Assembly (NCBI GenBank): GCA_001683735.1
Contig: LUGG01000025.1
Location: forward strand, 310,001 to 374,000
Origin: Grifola frondosa
Taxonomy: Eukaryota > Basidiomycota > Agaricomycetes > Polyporales > Grifolaceae
Direction of reading: 5' to 3'
Length of the DNA stretch: 64,000 nt
The position numbers and the translations under genes are program-made. This document shows, in pieces, positions 23,894 through 36,895 of the stretch; the first letter of the stretch is position 1; each line of letters starts with the position of its first letter. The notes beneath the pieces were generated by a model. That model did not search any database. It had not been told where the DNA came from and saw only the letters and a list, made by a program, of their open reading frames with translations.

Positions 23894-24634
23894 GGCGAGG
23901 GGTGTGTATTGGATGACTGGAGGACATGTTGCGACTCTTTATATCATGGTCATTGGACACGCTTCTGGAAGGACTGCGCGATGACGTGCTGAGAGAAGGT
24001 TGAGAGCAATGGCTGACAAAACCCCCCAGCAGAGCCCAACTTACACATTTGCGCGCTAAGATCTACACGGGTACCGGAGCTCTAGCGGGTGAATGCCGCT
24101 CTTACATATCCTGGTGAGAATAGTGGACGACAAAAAGCGACAATGTCAATCATGGCGTCAGCATAACGTATTTAAAGATACTGCACAGCACCGTACTCAC
24201 CGGCGGAAATTGTCCGACTTCACAAGTTGCTTACAAATGCAGCCTTCGCTGGAGGATATAAGAGTGTGTTCATTTATCGAGAGCTCTCCACAATAAAGAG
24301 AACCTAGCCAGGCCTAGCGTCAGAGGGCATCCAAACAGGTTGCAATTGAACACACATCTACATGTACACGGCATGCACACATTGACCGCATTAATATTGC
24401 CATGCAAGTTGCAGGTCCAAGTCGAGCGCTCAGCGAAGCGGACGCGTCGCCATTATCACGTGATGGCGAGAGCATTCGTCGATCGCGTCTCGATCACAAA
24501 GTCGGACTCCGAAAATCTTCGACCAATTTAGTGTGTCCGTAAAATTACATATGGTCCTATCGCTACATTCAACTTGCTAATATACACAAGAAAATACGAC
24601 ATTACAATTCACACCACGTTGAACCTAGAGCAAA
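23894..24634. promoter_or_regulatory. Upstream region of CmcJ-like copy 2, with ACGC and CACGTG elements
   Basis: Contains the TATA-like element near 23940, an ACGCGT site at 24442-24447, and a perfect 7-base inverted repeat (TCGCCAT / ATGGCGA) at 24447-24469 centred on CACGTG. Otherwise no gene is visible. The region also holds the 3' flank of the HAM1-like gene. Confidence 0.5.
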
Positions 24635-27600
24635 TCAGGTCAGCGTTTGCGCCGGACAAGGCGAACCAGGACACCACTCACGCTTCGCTCCGCCACTCCA
24701 CGCCCTCGCTCGCGGCCTCAGCGCGCTCTTGTGTGCGGTGGATCCATCCAGAGGGATGCCCCACTCAGGGAGCAGCTCTTTCTCCTTCTGCGTGACGATC
24801 TTGAACTGCCCCGTCTTCCCCTCCTTCTCTGCCTTCGCCTGCTTGCGCTGGAATAGTTGCTGAAAGCACCCTCACATCAGGACCGCACACACGCGTACAC
24901 GAAGAGGAAGACAGACGCACCTCCTTGAGGACCTGGCGGCGCGAGAGGTCCTCACTCGCCTTCGCCTCCGCCATCTGGTCGCGCACGCCCACGAGCTCGC
25001 CGTCGACGTACTCCAACGCAGTCTTCATGGCCTGTCCAATCGCCTTCTGCAACTGTTTCTTCACCAGACTGCTCGCGAGCGGGTGCAGCATCTTGTACAG
25101 GGCGTCGTGCTTGCTGTCACGAATCGAGAACTTGAGCGCGTGGATGCTCGTCTGCACGTCCTTGACCTTGAACACTGACGAGCGGTCCCGGTCCGCGGAC
25201 ACGATGTGCGCGGTTACTGTCAGGCCCTCCCCACCGAGAAGCACGTCCGCGAGCCCCGAGTCGCTCATCTTCGGCATCCCCGTCTTTTTGCGGAAGTAGA
25301 ATGCGATGTCGCGCATATCCGCCTGGATTTGCCCGAGCGTGAGCGTGAACTCGTGGTGCTGCTCATCCCTGTGCAGTGATGGTGCGTGAGCGAATCGTCC
25401 GGAGACAAGACTGGAGGAAACGTACTGGATGTTTTCGAATACGCTGAACTTCATGAAGTTACGCGCTTCCATGCTTATGATGTTCGGGAACAGGTTGCGC
25501 CCGGAAAGCGCAAGGTTCTCAATGACAAGGTCAATTGACTCATCCGTGTACTCGATACGCGGGATCGGCATGTAACCGATCTAGGGCAGAGCGGCGCATG
25601 GGTCAACACGACGAGCAGGGAAAACGGCACACTGAGAAACGCACCTGGCTGATGATGCTCGGCAGGATATGCTTCCTTACATCCATCCACAGCTGCGGCT
25701 TGAACTTGAGGCTGCCCTCGTTGTCAAACAATAGGTCCTTCGCCAATTGCGCCCAATTGCTACCGAATCTAAATTGGAGGAAACATGATCAGGATCAAAT
25801 TCGCAACGAAGAAAGCGGGGACGAACTGTTTGTTCAGCGGATCCTGCGCCATCGCGCCGAACCAGTCTTTCACGCTCGCGAAGAGGTTGTCGAAGTGGCC
25901 CTTATACTTCTCGTCGTAGAACTGCCGGCCGTAGTCGCGCAGCTCCCGCCCGCGCTCGTTGCACTCGTCATCAAGGACATAACCGGGCTGCAGGAGAACC
26001 TGGTGGTGTGCACCAGTCAGCAACTGATACATCACTGGGGAAGGGGGCGTATACCTCGCGGGCGTACTCGTCGATGTCCCGGAACCAGTGGCGCATGCGC
26101 TCGTCGCGTTGCGCGTCATCGTACAGCGCGTGCATCGCATCGCCGATCGTGTCCAGGCTGCGCCCGTTCGCGAAGCGCTCCAGCAGCGTGCGCAGCTCGG
26201 CCATCGACTGCCGCAGTCCAGCGTCCGATGCAAGTTGCTCGTGCGATTCCTTGCCTGGCGCCAAAGCGTCAGTGAGTGCGTTCTACTTTCTCAAAGCTAA
26301 CGGTGCGGGATGCGGGCGTACCGTGGCTGGCGATGGCGTGGCCGTGCGTAGCGTACTCTTCGAGGAAGTTGATAAGCCATTTCATGGACTCTTGGTAGTC
26401 ATCGTGGCTCTGGCACTCGTAGATGACCTGTGTCCACAATGTTAGTAATATGATAACGCGATACAAACGTTTATTTTGAGTACCTTCTTCCCGCGGAAGA
26501 TGAACTGGTCCCGGCGTTCCTCTGGGAAGTATTCGTCGCTCAAGAAGTTCTTTACGCGCATGGCATGCTCGCTTGCGCGATCTTTGTGCTCCTGGGGAAC
26601 ACGTCCGGTGATTGACTCCTGAACAAAGACATTGAATATATTGTCGAATGTAACAAATGTTGAGAACTTGTACTTTCATGCCTGACATCGTTTCCTGCAA
26701 GCGCTGCTTCTTCGACTGCGTTTCGCCTTCCTCGGGCATAGTCTCAGCGCCCGCAGGACTTTGGATATCCTCCTTCTGCCACCGGGTCTCCATCTAAGAT
26801 GAGTGTATCGACCACACGCAAAAACGCAAAAATGAAAAGAACGCACCTTTGCCTTCTCCATCATCACATTCTTTTCTTGCTGCGTCTCACCAAGCGCCTC
26901 TTCGCCTCTTTTCATTTCAGCGCCCTGTTCTACAGTAGCGCCGCGGCCAAGTTCTTCCTCTGGGACCTAAGATCGCAATATAAGTTGAACTCTAGCAGAA
27001 CTGCCTCAAAAAAAGTATGTACGGGAGTCTCTTCCGGTCCGACCTCCCGGCTGCCTTCGGAAACAAATTTGTGCTCAGGACCGGGCTCGTTGACCATTCG
27101 AAGGCGCTCCTCATCCGGACGTGCAGTCTCCGCAATCTTGCTGGCACCGCGGGCAAGGAGGTCGCGTCCGATGATAGAGAAGTCGCTCATGAGCTTGCGA
27201 ACTTCGGAATTGGTGAGGACAAGGGAAAGGAGTGTGCGCAGGTGCTGTACGGCCTGCTGTGCATCGCCTTTAGCCTTCTCGTGCTCTACGGCGAAGACCT
27301 CGTTTGGGTCCTTCCTGGCGCGGTCGAAGCTAACATCGCGGGTGTGCCAGATGAAGTTCTGCAGAACCTCATCGGCGTTCTTCTCCTCCACGATGAGGCG
27401 CAGGGTCTCAACGATGTCGCGGCTGTCATGCACGAGCTTCTGGCCATCCGGGGAGAGGCTGTCACAGGCGATGAGAGATTGGTTGAGCAGGTAGGCGAGG
27501 GCGGAGTCGATCTGGGAGTTGGTGGGCATGCGGGACTGGCGGAAGGCGGCGAAGATGCCGTAGAGGCGGAGCTTGCGGTCGATGTCGGCCTGCTGGGCTT

Positions 27601-27676
27601 CCTTGTCGACGGGGTCTGCGACGGAGCCCGCAGCGGGGTGCTCGCTGATATCTTTCTGTGCTTGTGGAAGAGACAT
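24635..27676 (-). CDS. HAM1-like protein (HAM1_N / HAM1_C domains)
   Basis: The start is MSLPQAQKDISEHP. Exons set with confidence are 27676-27023, 26966-26847, 26793-26674 and 26618-26484; at least six more short-intron exons follow to the stop at 24635, all in phase. Recognisable stretches are LRLYGIFAAFRQSRMPTNSQID near the N terminus, DLLARGASKI, a helical middle with FLSDEYFPEERRDQFIFRGKK, DNLFASVKDW, PRIEYTDESIDLVIENL and a C-terminal half with AFYFRKKTGMP and LALEFSI-like strands. This is the fungal HAM1-like family, named from a Neurospora protein needed for hyphal anastomosis, with a lipid-binding-like C-terminal fold. It is cytosolic with no membrane helix. No frame break was noticed. 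A palindromic promoter module lies about 0.5 kb upstream. Confidence 0.8.
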
Positions 27677-28541
27677 GTGGATGGTGAGAGGGAGTAGGTG
27701 AAGGGATCGTGGGACCCACCGAATGTTGTTATATACCTCCTAACAGACGGGATATGCATTTCGTCATCGCAGATGCGCAATGCTGGTTCTCTTGTCAAGT
27801 GCGCCCCTGTGCTCCAGTTCAACGTCAGTCCGTCCCGCGCTGTACTCCACGGGTCATTGCACCTACTTTCCACATATCCTTCCAACACAGCGTTCTTCTC
27901 AACGTGAGTTGGAGTGAAGTACACCCATGCGAAATAGCGGGGAATGTCGAGCTGGAGAAACAGAGCAATTTGTCTGCATCATCATTTCGTCACTGCGCAT
28001 GACAACATTCACCTGTCCCACCCCTGACCACACCACACTCTAGAGTGGCTCTGGCTTTTCTACAAAATACTCGCAATATACTTGCACTGGGCCATCTGTG
28101 CCGAAGTTGCTGGAATCGCTTCTAGCCCCAGTACTTAATGAAATTATTAATGTTTCGACAACGCACACGCGCTCGTCGATCGATCGTCTGTTGAACGCGA
28201 CGCGTCAGTTGGCACGTGACCAACGCGACGCGTCCTTCCATCCCAGTCAGGACACAGTGACTACTTGGTATTGAGCGAGTAGCCCAAGAGTAGCCTCTGG
28301 ACTTGGGAATTTGCTCCCTATGTTGAGGACTAATGATGATAGCTGTCCTCTGACTCGGAGTCTATCGTACACTTGTAAACACGAGTGATCCATGACATGG
28401 AAAAATTGTCAAGACGTTACAAATACAGTTCCACCAGACACGCTCATACAATTCAAAGCAACAAATATCATTCACCACTTCGTAGGCCTAAACAAATGCA
28501 AAGGTCAGCCATCTGCCTGGTACGCCCTATAGTAATAACGC
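27677..28541. promoter_or_regulatory. Promoter of the HAM1-like gene, with a symmetrical ACGCGT/CACGTG module
   Basis: At 28197-28235 two direct copies of GCGACGCGTC flank the inverted repeat GTTGG-CACGTG-A-CCAAC. ACGCGT is the MluI cell-cycle box core and CACGTG the E-box core. The module sits about 520 bases before the HAM1-like ATG and also downstream of the OPT gene, which reads the same way. No gene is recognised here. Confidence 0.5.
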
Positions 28542-31500
28542 TCACCCAAAGCTTCCGGTCGCGGGAATGGCCTTGAAACTGGCCGCATTGCCGTCGGCAT
28601 TGTTGAAGGACACGGTATTCCCCCACCACGACTGGATCGTGCTTGCGCCGATGCTGTCGTTCTTCGGGTACTGCAAGCAGAAGAATATCAAGATCGCGGA
28701 TATGGCGACGCCGGAGTCCAGCGCGGCGGACAACACATCTGCGGACATCTTTTAGTGGGATGACAGCGTGGAGGGGGCACGGCACGCACAATTGTACTTG
28801 GTCCACCAAGAGAAGTGGCGCCGGCGGATCACGTAGTTAAAGATGAACCCGACGATGGTCCATGGGACGTAATTCACCGCGCTCGCAGGGGGGATCGCGC
28901 CGGTACCACTGAAGATGACGGGGAAATTGATATATTTCATGAACGAGTTGGGCCACTTCAGTGTGATGAGGTATGCCATCAGTGGGCACAGTCCTCCAAC
29001 GAGGAAGAAGAACACGAGACCGCTGCATTTTAAATGATGAGTATTGAGTAAAGAGCGAACTGGTGGCGTCTTACTAATAGATCTGTCCCTTCGAGAATTG
29101 TCGAGCTGGACCGATGACGCCCCAGATGATAGACGCGGTACCGAATACTTCGGTCGAGGGACACTAAAACAAGTATCAGTGTCGATTTTGGTAGCTCCAA
29201 GCGAGACAACACCCACAATGAAGCCGTTAGGCTGGTCGGGAGAGCATATATCGGGAATATGGGTGAACATCCAGGACTGCACGCCCAGTTGAACTGTGCC
29301 GGCGATAACAGTCGCGACAACCTGGCCCCAGAACATCGGGCGCGGGGGAACCTTCATGTAGTGTCCTAACTTAAAGTCCGAGGTGAACGTGAGTGCCTGC
29401 GCCATGGTGATGTAGCCCCATGTCTTGAACATCATCATCGCGAGGCTTGCCGGGAGAAGCGCTATCCTATGACTAGTTCTGTGATAACGCTAGCAAGTCG
29501 AGGAATCAACGTAAAAATACGGCCGGCAGCATGATTGTGACTCACTTCAGACCAATTTGTTGGTTCGTAATAGCTTGGATCATTCCGATCGGGATGGTGT
29601 AAACGAAAGCTGCAAGCGAAATTCAAGTGATGCCCTCCATGCACAGAAATAAACACTTACAAATGATGAGACTTAGAACGAAGGCCCATACTGGGAACTG
29701 CGTGTCCCACACTTCGATCGAGATAATTCCGAAGACGAACATGACCACTAGAAGATCACAATAAATCAGAACGCATCCGATGTACAACCTCGACAACATG
29801 TCTCACCGAAGATGATGCCATACCACCACTCGGGCACCTGCGGATACTTCGACATCAGGCGTGCGTGGATATCAGGCTGCTCGCTCATCGAGCGGCGTGA
29901 CTGGACCCATATCTGCTTCCGGAAGTATAGGAACGTGTGCGTGAGCGTCGCGGTGATGGACGCGAAGGAGAGACCGTAGGACATGGCGAACGTCGTCGAG
30001 AGGAACAGGGGGCTGTACGCTTCGTATTTCGCGATGTTGAGGCTTGCATCCTCATTGATGATCTTCGTGACGTCGTACGTCTGGCCGAATCTGTCGAAGG
30101 ACGTGCGAGAGGAGATACTAACAATTTGCGATGTGGGTGCCAATCGATGGTAAGAGGAGATGCGCGCTTACGGCATGAATGCGCTGAACCAGGTATTTGT
30201 GTAGTACAAGACGGGCGTGATGATCCCTTCATACGAAATAGTCAGTAAACATCAGAACGCGATATAAACAATGAGATGCTCACAGAAGAAGAATACAAAG
30301 CCTACGGCAATGTTTGCTTCTGCCCACCACGGAGTCGCGAGTGGGGATCCGATATACGCGATCTATAAGTCGGATCAGCAGCTGAAGAATGCCGGATGTC
30401 AATACGATATTTACCTGAGCCCAGTCAAATGTTATCAAAGACATGCCCTGCATAACGATGAAAATATTAGCAACGGAACATCGATATCCATGACGATGCC
30501 CTACCAGACCACTAGTATATCCAAATAACTGGTTGACCACCACGTTGTTCGGCACGATCCAGCACACCCAATTTAAATAGGAGAGCGCAATAAAGATATA
30601 ACTCGGGAAGAAGTACCAGCAGCAGGAGCAGAAGAAGCCGTAGAAGAAGAACCGTTCGCGGCTGATACCCCCACGGTTACCCATGCCGCATAAGTCTGCG
30701 AGTGCAGGGTGTTAAACAACGCGCAGGTCACTAGATTTGCGGGCCAAACTGAAAGGCAGAGTTCGATTCAGACATGAGTTGAGGGAGGCAGGAGTGAGCC
30801 ACGAACTCATAGAGGGCGGTTGCACCAGGAAACGACGCGCGATGCCGCCGATCGAAAATCCAATCTGCATCGGATTATCAATAGCAGATCGGGTGATTAC
30901 TTGGCTCGCGGCTTACTAGCTGAGTGCTCATCACGACCATCCACTGATCTAAGATATCGAAGACGTTGACCTGTCATAGGAATATAGCCACGAGCGATAT
31001 GCCCACTTACATCCAAAACTATAGATCTGATTATAGTATACACGCTGTACCGCAACAATATCGGTCTACGATTTATGAGAAAAGTACGTGTATAGTTGAC
31101 AATCGTGGGAACTCACTGCGTAGGCCGAGCCAGCACCAACACTGGCCATTATGGTAATAAGGACATGCTCCTTCACGTTGAAAGGTCCCGGATTTAGAGC
31201 GATACCAAAAATCTTGACTTTAGGCATGAATCTCGCCCATGCTCGACCAATAGGGAACGAGATCAACTGGGCCACAATCTAACGAGCCGCACTGATGTCA
31301 AAATGAGTGAGCGTTATCAGCAAAGCATTGACGTACTCCTGAAACGGTGACCGATGGGAAGCGGAAGAAGAAGAATTGGTTCATGCCAGGGATGATGACA
31401 GCCCATATAAGGCCAAGGACCCACACGCGGAGGGAGGATACGGGCATCAAAGGGTCATCAGTGTTGGCAACCGCCGAACGAACCTCTGGATAGGGGGAGT

Positions 31501-31764
31501 CGTCCTCTGGAAACACAACATGAACAAAATTGCTTGAAGTTTGATAATCGTGGAGTTTTTACCGAAGAGCACGGCATCCTTGTCGATATTAGGGTCATCA
31601 AATTCGGTCACGACATCCTGCACTGTCGCCGTCGCTGACAGCGATCGTCAATGATTAGCAATAAAGGTTCAGATCGCTAGAAACACACCGGTCTTCTCGA
31701 TGTCGAGCTTCTCGTCGACAGTGTCAGACATTACGCTCTGGTGATCCTCACGGACATCTGCCAT
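28542..31764 (-). CDS. OPT-family oligopeptide transporter
   Basis: The start is MADVREDHQSV at 31764; a charged N-terminal tail carries the segment SPYPEVRSAVANTDDP. Family motifs in order are MNQFFFFRFPSVTVSG, the hallmark NPGPFNVKEHVLITIMASV, SYVVNQLFGYTSGLVG-like stretches, WGYITMAQALTFTSDFKLGHYMKVPPR, FTHIPDICSPDQPNGF, GSGAIPPASAVNYVPW-like text and a C-terminal half ending WWTKYN, then YVLSAALDSGVAI and WWGNTVSFN. About 12-16 membrane helices are expected. OPT proteins import small peptides or metal-siderophore-like compounds by proton symport at the plasma membrane. The gene has many 50-60 nt introns (for example GTGCGTGCC..CCGCAG before YVLSAALD). Not every exon border was resolved, so hidden frame breaks are possible. 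Confidence 0.85.
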
Positions 31765-33268
31765 GGTGAGTCGGAGGCGAGAGAACCTGACGGCTCTTGG
31801 TTCTCCAAGTGCCAGCTCTTTGTACCCACTGTGGGATCAGATTATGGCCAGATAAGAGATCTACTCGCTCAACATACAAGAGAGATACGTACCTCACGTC
31901 TTATCACTGTATTTATATCATAACGCCAAGATGAGCTCTCAGTGCACATCCTACAAAGTGATCTCTTAGCCGCAATCTCGTTAATAATGACCTTTAGTCT
32001 ATGAAATATAGGAATCTCGATATTAAGGCTTGTATAACGTCTCACCTCACTCGTAGAATACAAACTGCCACACGGAATGGGATTAAGAGGCACAAGCCAA
32101 TGTGAGCTGTAATTGCTTGTGGCTAATGTGGAAGAGAACTCACCACTCGCAAAATGTTCCCAGGATACCACATGTACAGGGGAGAAACCATCTTTTTCCG
32201 GTAAAAACTTCTATAATTGAAAGCAGAACATTAGTACGAAAATCACCCGCAGAAATGTATACAATTCTGCCTCATATGTAACGTCCCAGGTTATATTACC
32301 AGATCTATACGGAGGATTTCTGCCAAACATAGACATTAGTAGGGTGTTTTATAAGAGCGTCGAGTGAGTTCATGTTTGACCTGGCCCGGCAGATCGGTGC
32401 CTACATACTGTCTCGTATGCGACCGATGTGCCAATTGTATATATGGGAGCCGCGGTTGCGATAAGAAGTTGGAAAGCGAGGTCTGGGAAGCGGAGAGAAC
32501 AGGAGACGGATCCTAAAGATTTGCCAAACGGGTCAGCGACTGCTTATCGGCGCGCCGCAATCCGTATTAGAATCCTATGAAACACATAACCATGGTTAGC
32601 AATCCGAGAAGAGTACAAGCGGGAAATACCACATGGATTCATAGTCTAGGCGGAGCGTGCTAGGTCTTCTCGGACGAATGAGCAACGTACCATTCCGGTG
32701 GAACTTGTTGAGAATCCGATAATCATGCGGCATGCAGCCAACATATTTCCGCAGACTTGTCGTGTTATCGCGCAATGATGCCAATGAACTACCAACTTCG
32801 TGTGGGCTGTTCCACCGTGGTGAGATGGTGTGACTCTTCCATTGAACTTGACGATCTTTCCCAAGGCTATCCCGGATGCTTCAGGAACTATCTTTGAAGA
32901 TCACACCACACGTCTCATGGGTTCTATCCGCAGCAGGTGCCTAAAATAGTGTTCTACTTGAGAAAGCAGAGCCCAGCCGAATTCAAGCAGTCACTGGCGC
33001 ACGATTGTGTTTCATAGAATAGATAGCGCAGTGAACGTAGTTCAGAATTGGATCGCAATCAAGCTAGATTACAATAGTTAACAGTCGGATGAAAGCCCGA
33101 GAGTACTTGTAGTTGTAGTTCACAATGTGCTTAGTGCTAGAGGTTGTCGAGTGGAACAAATGCCACCCGCTGGAACAGATCTTCAGATCTTGACAAATTA
33201 ATCCACGGCGCTTCAGGCAGACTTGTTTCGGACGACTATCCAAGGACCAACGACTATCATAAATATCA
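31765..33268. other. 1.5-kb gene-poor spacer
   Basis: AT-rich with scattered short frames on both strands (for example 32596-32864 minus) and no recognisable motif. It contains the promoters of the divergent OPT and RRP17 genes. An ancient insertion or relic gene cannot be excluded. Confidence 0.4.
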
Positions 33269-34209
33269 ATGGCAAACTCGAACCTTGCGATCCTCACGAA
33301 GTCTCATAACATCATAGCGGCGAAGAAAAGAGCCAAGAGGGAGCAAATCAAGGAGATAGTATTCGATGATGGGGCTCGTAGGTACGCGCCTGAAGAACTT
33401 CAGCCTTTCAATGTCGCTGAAGCTTTACCAGGGAATTTCTGACCGGTTTCCACAAGCGAAATTTGAAGAAGAAAGAAGACGCGAAGAAGAAAGCAATCGA
33501 AAGAGAGAAACAGGAGAGGCTAGAGGCCCGCAGGGAAGTACGTTAAGTTCCATGCTCATGCATTTTTGGCGTATTCACGCACTCTATTCAATAGCAACGA
33601 AAACTACTGGCCCAGCGTGCTGCGCAGAATGCAGCGGAGACAGAGAGGGCATATGGTGGTCTTGTTGGTACGCCCCGTGTCCTCCTTGTCCTATCTTTGA
33701 GATGGTGTTAGAGTATTTGATAACACTTGCTTGACAGATGACAGAGAGTATGATGACGAATGGTCTGGGCTCTCCCGCTCATGCTCGTCACAAAAGGGAA
33801 AGGGGAGAGAAATCGAGATGGAAGAAGAGTATGAAGACGAAGAGCAGCTCGCCACGGTGACCGTTGTAGAAGATTTCGACCCGGACGCTCTAATTCATGG
33901 CCCCGATCGCACACGAAAGGCCGGCGAAATACCCCAAGCGCTCTCTGAATCGTCCATACACTCGCAACAGTCCGACCCAGCGATGAAGGTCCGAAGTGGC
34001 GATCGTCCATCAGGGCAACACATAGAGGGCAAAGCGGAACGGGCCAAATTAAAAGCCAAGACGGCTGTGAAGGCGAAGGTGTAAAGTACCAAACCAATGC
34101 AGCAAGGAAAGCGGAGAGAGTGAAACAGAGAAAGAGAAAGGTGGAGAAAGCTGAGCGTGCTGGTGGGAAAGGCTCGAGACGGAAAGGGATGACGAAGGGT
34201 AGACGATGA
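33269..34209 (+). CDS. RRP17: Ribosome biogenesis protein RRP17 / nucleolar protein 12
   Basis: Exons 33269-33381, 33432-33537, 33595-33667 and 33738-34209. The diagnostic N-terminal block is IVFDDGARREFLTGFHKR, followed by a basic, Lys/Arg/Glu-rich helix (EREKQERLEARRE), AAQNAAETERAYGG, an acidic segment and a very basic C terminus (NAARKAERVKQRKRK, ending RRKGMTKGRR). This is the Nop12/Nop25/Rrp17 family, a nucleolar factor in pre-60S 5' rRNA processing. At 34082-34085 the frame meets TAA; the C-terminal basic tail continues in the shifted frame as if one base were missing. Because the tail is conserved in the family, a sequence error is likelier than an early stop. Confidence 0.8.
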
Positions 34210-34340
34210 GATGGACGCGTGGACTAGTCTTGCAAGCGGTTCAGTCAGTCGCGGCTCGAATGCTCACCATATGCTATCATATGTAGGAAGGTCTAGAACA
34301 ATGTCCCAATATACGTGCTAGCACACTCATTTTATCTGGA

Positions 34341-35616
34341 TTATACCCGTGACTTCTTCCACCCGACCCACACTGCATACGGACCCTCCAAGAACCCGCT
34401 GACACTCCAAATCTCCCAAATCCCATCGTCCGACAGGTCCAACCAACCTTGTAGGAAGTCCCTTATAACGTCTTCTGCTCTGAGCTCCACCACGACCACG
34501 ACCGACGTCTTCTCAGGTACAGTTAAATAGTTGATTGTAGAGAGCAGCGCAGGGAGGAGTGACGGATGATAGATGCAATCCACCACCAATAACAAATCGA
34601 CTGCAGCAAAAGGTACGAGAGTACGGCGGAAGGATGCTGAGGCATTGTGCAATGTCATCCAATCTAGAGCTTCTGGGCTGACATTCACCAGTGCAGGTAT
34701 TGGAAGGTCGTGTGACTGACGATGCGCCCGCCGCGATGGCGAAAGAGCGGGAAATTTCGGAAGATTGCGAGTGAGATTCTTTTGTATGAGCGGGACAAGG
34801 GCATCTATATCTGTGACAGTGTAATGCTGGACCAGTGGAGATAGCACGATGCTCAGTAGACCCGTGCCAGCTCTATAGGCAAATACAGTGATGGAGTACC
34901 CACGAGAAAGCAGTCAGGACTCTCACGAAGCGTCGAGACAGAACAGGTATGAGAAAAGAAACCCACCCAAGCTCAAGAACATGAGAATTTGAAAGCATAG
35001 AGGGGTTGAGCAACGCGTTGGGTGACCGGCTATAATGTTGTTGCAACACAGTCTGTGCGAAGTCAACACTAAGGATGCCCGGGAAGTCCGCCCGGGTCCC
35101 GAAAACAACCATGGGAAGAGTGAACCATAGATTAATGGAGACTGCGTACCTTGCACGCCAGACTACACTACCAGTATCGCCCTTCCGGCTCCGCAGTGCG
35201 GTCTTATCTTGCATGATTTCTACCTCAAGTACATGTTGAACTTCAAAGAGTCGGGTATTGCGTTTTTTCTTGGACGCCTTGCTCGTAGCGTTCTTCACTG
35301 TTTCTACTTTATCGCCGCCAGAAGTAATAGGCGTGCCGAGGGTGAATGTGAAAGATAAAGTGTCTTCATGAGAGTCGACATGCCCGAGCCCCCGGAAGCT
35401 AGTAGTCCCGTCCTCAGACTTCCTGGCAGCCAAGGCAGTGTATAGAAGAAAAACCTTACAAATAGTTGCAGCACAAAGGTAAATCGTGCCAACAACAAAA
35501 ATACATTAATGGGAATAACAGACCTCTTCGTCAGCATCGGAAACCAAAGTGGACCCTGGAGGAATCTGCACGGGACCGCGCATAATTGGGCTCTGACCGA
35601 TGCCCTGGTCCTCCAT
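34341..35616 (-). CDS. Family-16 (METTL21-like) lysine methyltransferase
   Basis: The start is MEDQGIGQSPIM; at least four exons. Key stretches are VFLLYTALAARKSEDG after the first intron, GDTGSVVWRA followed by a spliced SVDFAQTVLQ, HVLELGAGTGLLSIVLSPL (SAM-binding motif I, built across an intron), TDIDALVPLIQKN, ALDWMTLHN, LLLVVDCIYHPSLLPALLSTI (post-I/DxxY-like motif) and VVVELRAEDVIRDFLQGWLD. The order fits cytosolic protein-lysine methyltransferases of the EFM6/RKM5/METTL21 group, which modify ribosomal or elongation factors. The substrate cannot be chosen from sequence. The gene is divergent from Bos1, with starts about 230 bases apart. Confidence 0.8.
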
Positions 35617-35849
35617 ACCAGTGTCCCCGATGAGCAAGACTATGGGCGTTTAAAACAACGAGGGCCAGGACTGCATGTAAACGATGATCATCAGTTGAAG
35701 AAAGTGCCGCCACTGCCGGAAGCGCCGTAGATCAATATGCCACAACAAATACGGTGGCAGACCCAAGTTGCTCTCGACGACAACGTGTATAACTTGCCTC
35801 CAACTCTTGCTCCAACTCATTTTTGTGTCTCTACTGATATTTATTCACA

Positions 35850-36895
35850 ATGAACTCTTTGTATACCCTTGGAGTGCGCCAGACCAACTCTATACAAGCG
35901 GACCTTGACCGGCTACGCAATGGCGAAACGTCTGCGGCATTACTAGGTCTGTGATGGTCGTGTTAGAACTTCGCGGCGACTATAGCTGGGCGGGGGAGCT
36001 TATAATGATATTTGGTCTGGTTTTCGACAGGGCAGGTGTCCGCGTCATTGGCAGCTATGAATCGGACAGTGGATGATTACGACTCTATGGCCAAAAGAGA
36101 GATTATCACAGCGAAGCAGGAGAAAGCTATGATGTATGTGGTCCATTTCTCTTCCAGGGCCACAAAGTCCACCTACTCCTCTAGTGATTATGTCACTTCA
36201 GGATTGGGCAATTTTGAGAAGCTGATCGTGGTTACGCAGGCGTGTACAGAAATTCCGAACGGATTACGCTGAGTTGCGCGGTCAATTTGAACGCATGAAG
36301 GCGGATGTGAGTGATTGTACGCATTAGCACTAATATTTCCTGATCTGTATTCTCCATCGTGTTGCTTTGGATGCAATAGCATGAAAATGCAGCACGAGCT
36401 GAGCTGCTATCCGCATCCTCCTCATCGACAATTCCAATGTCGGCGGGGCCAGGAGACGCACGAAGACGCTACATGGCTGTTTCGTCACCATCGTCTAGTG
36501 ATATCTCAGAGTCACCCTTCCGTGGCCCTACACCACTACCAGGGTCAAGCTTGCGGGAAGACCACGCGTTACACGAGCACACATTCATACATAATACAGA
36601 GGCGAGGTTGGACGAGTTCATCGCGCAGGGTCGGGCTGTCTTAGATGACCTTGTGGATCAACGGAACGTCTTGAAAGGGACTCAGAAGCGTCTATTGGAC
36701 GCTGCGAATACACTTGGTCTAAGTAGAGATGTGATTGGTTGGATCGAGAGAAGAACGTACGTCCAGATTGTCGTTGTCCATATCTATGATTGACGTCTAG
36801 GGTGTCTGTCTAGTACACAAGACATGTATATTTTCTTTGCCGGTGCCATCTTCACTTTCTTCTGCTTCTTTCTGATATGGAGATACCTAGGGTGA
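35850..36895 (+). CDS. BOS1: Qb-SNARE Bos1 / membrin
   Basis: Exons 35850-35946, 36031-36133, 36240-36306, 36380-36756 and 36814-36895, all in phase, give 241 residues. The N terminus is helical (MNSLYTLGVRQTNSIQADLDRL). Residues about 80-145 are a Ser/Pro-rich linker. The SNARE motif (about 155-215) includes ARLDEFIAQGRAVLDDLVDQ and RLLDAANTLGLSRDVIGWIERR. A C-terminal membrane anchor (FFAGAIFTFFCFFLIW) ends RYLG. Bos1/membrin is the Qb-SNARE of ER-to-Golgi COPII vesicle fusion, working with Sed5, Bet1 and Sec22. The length and layout match the family and no frame break was found. Confidence 0.92.
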
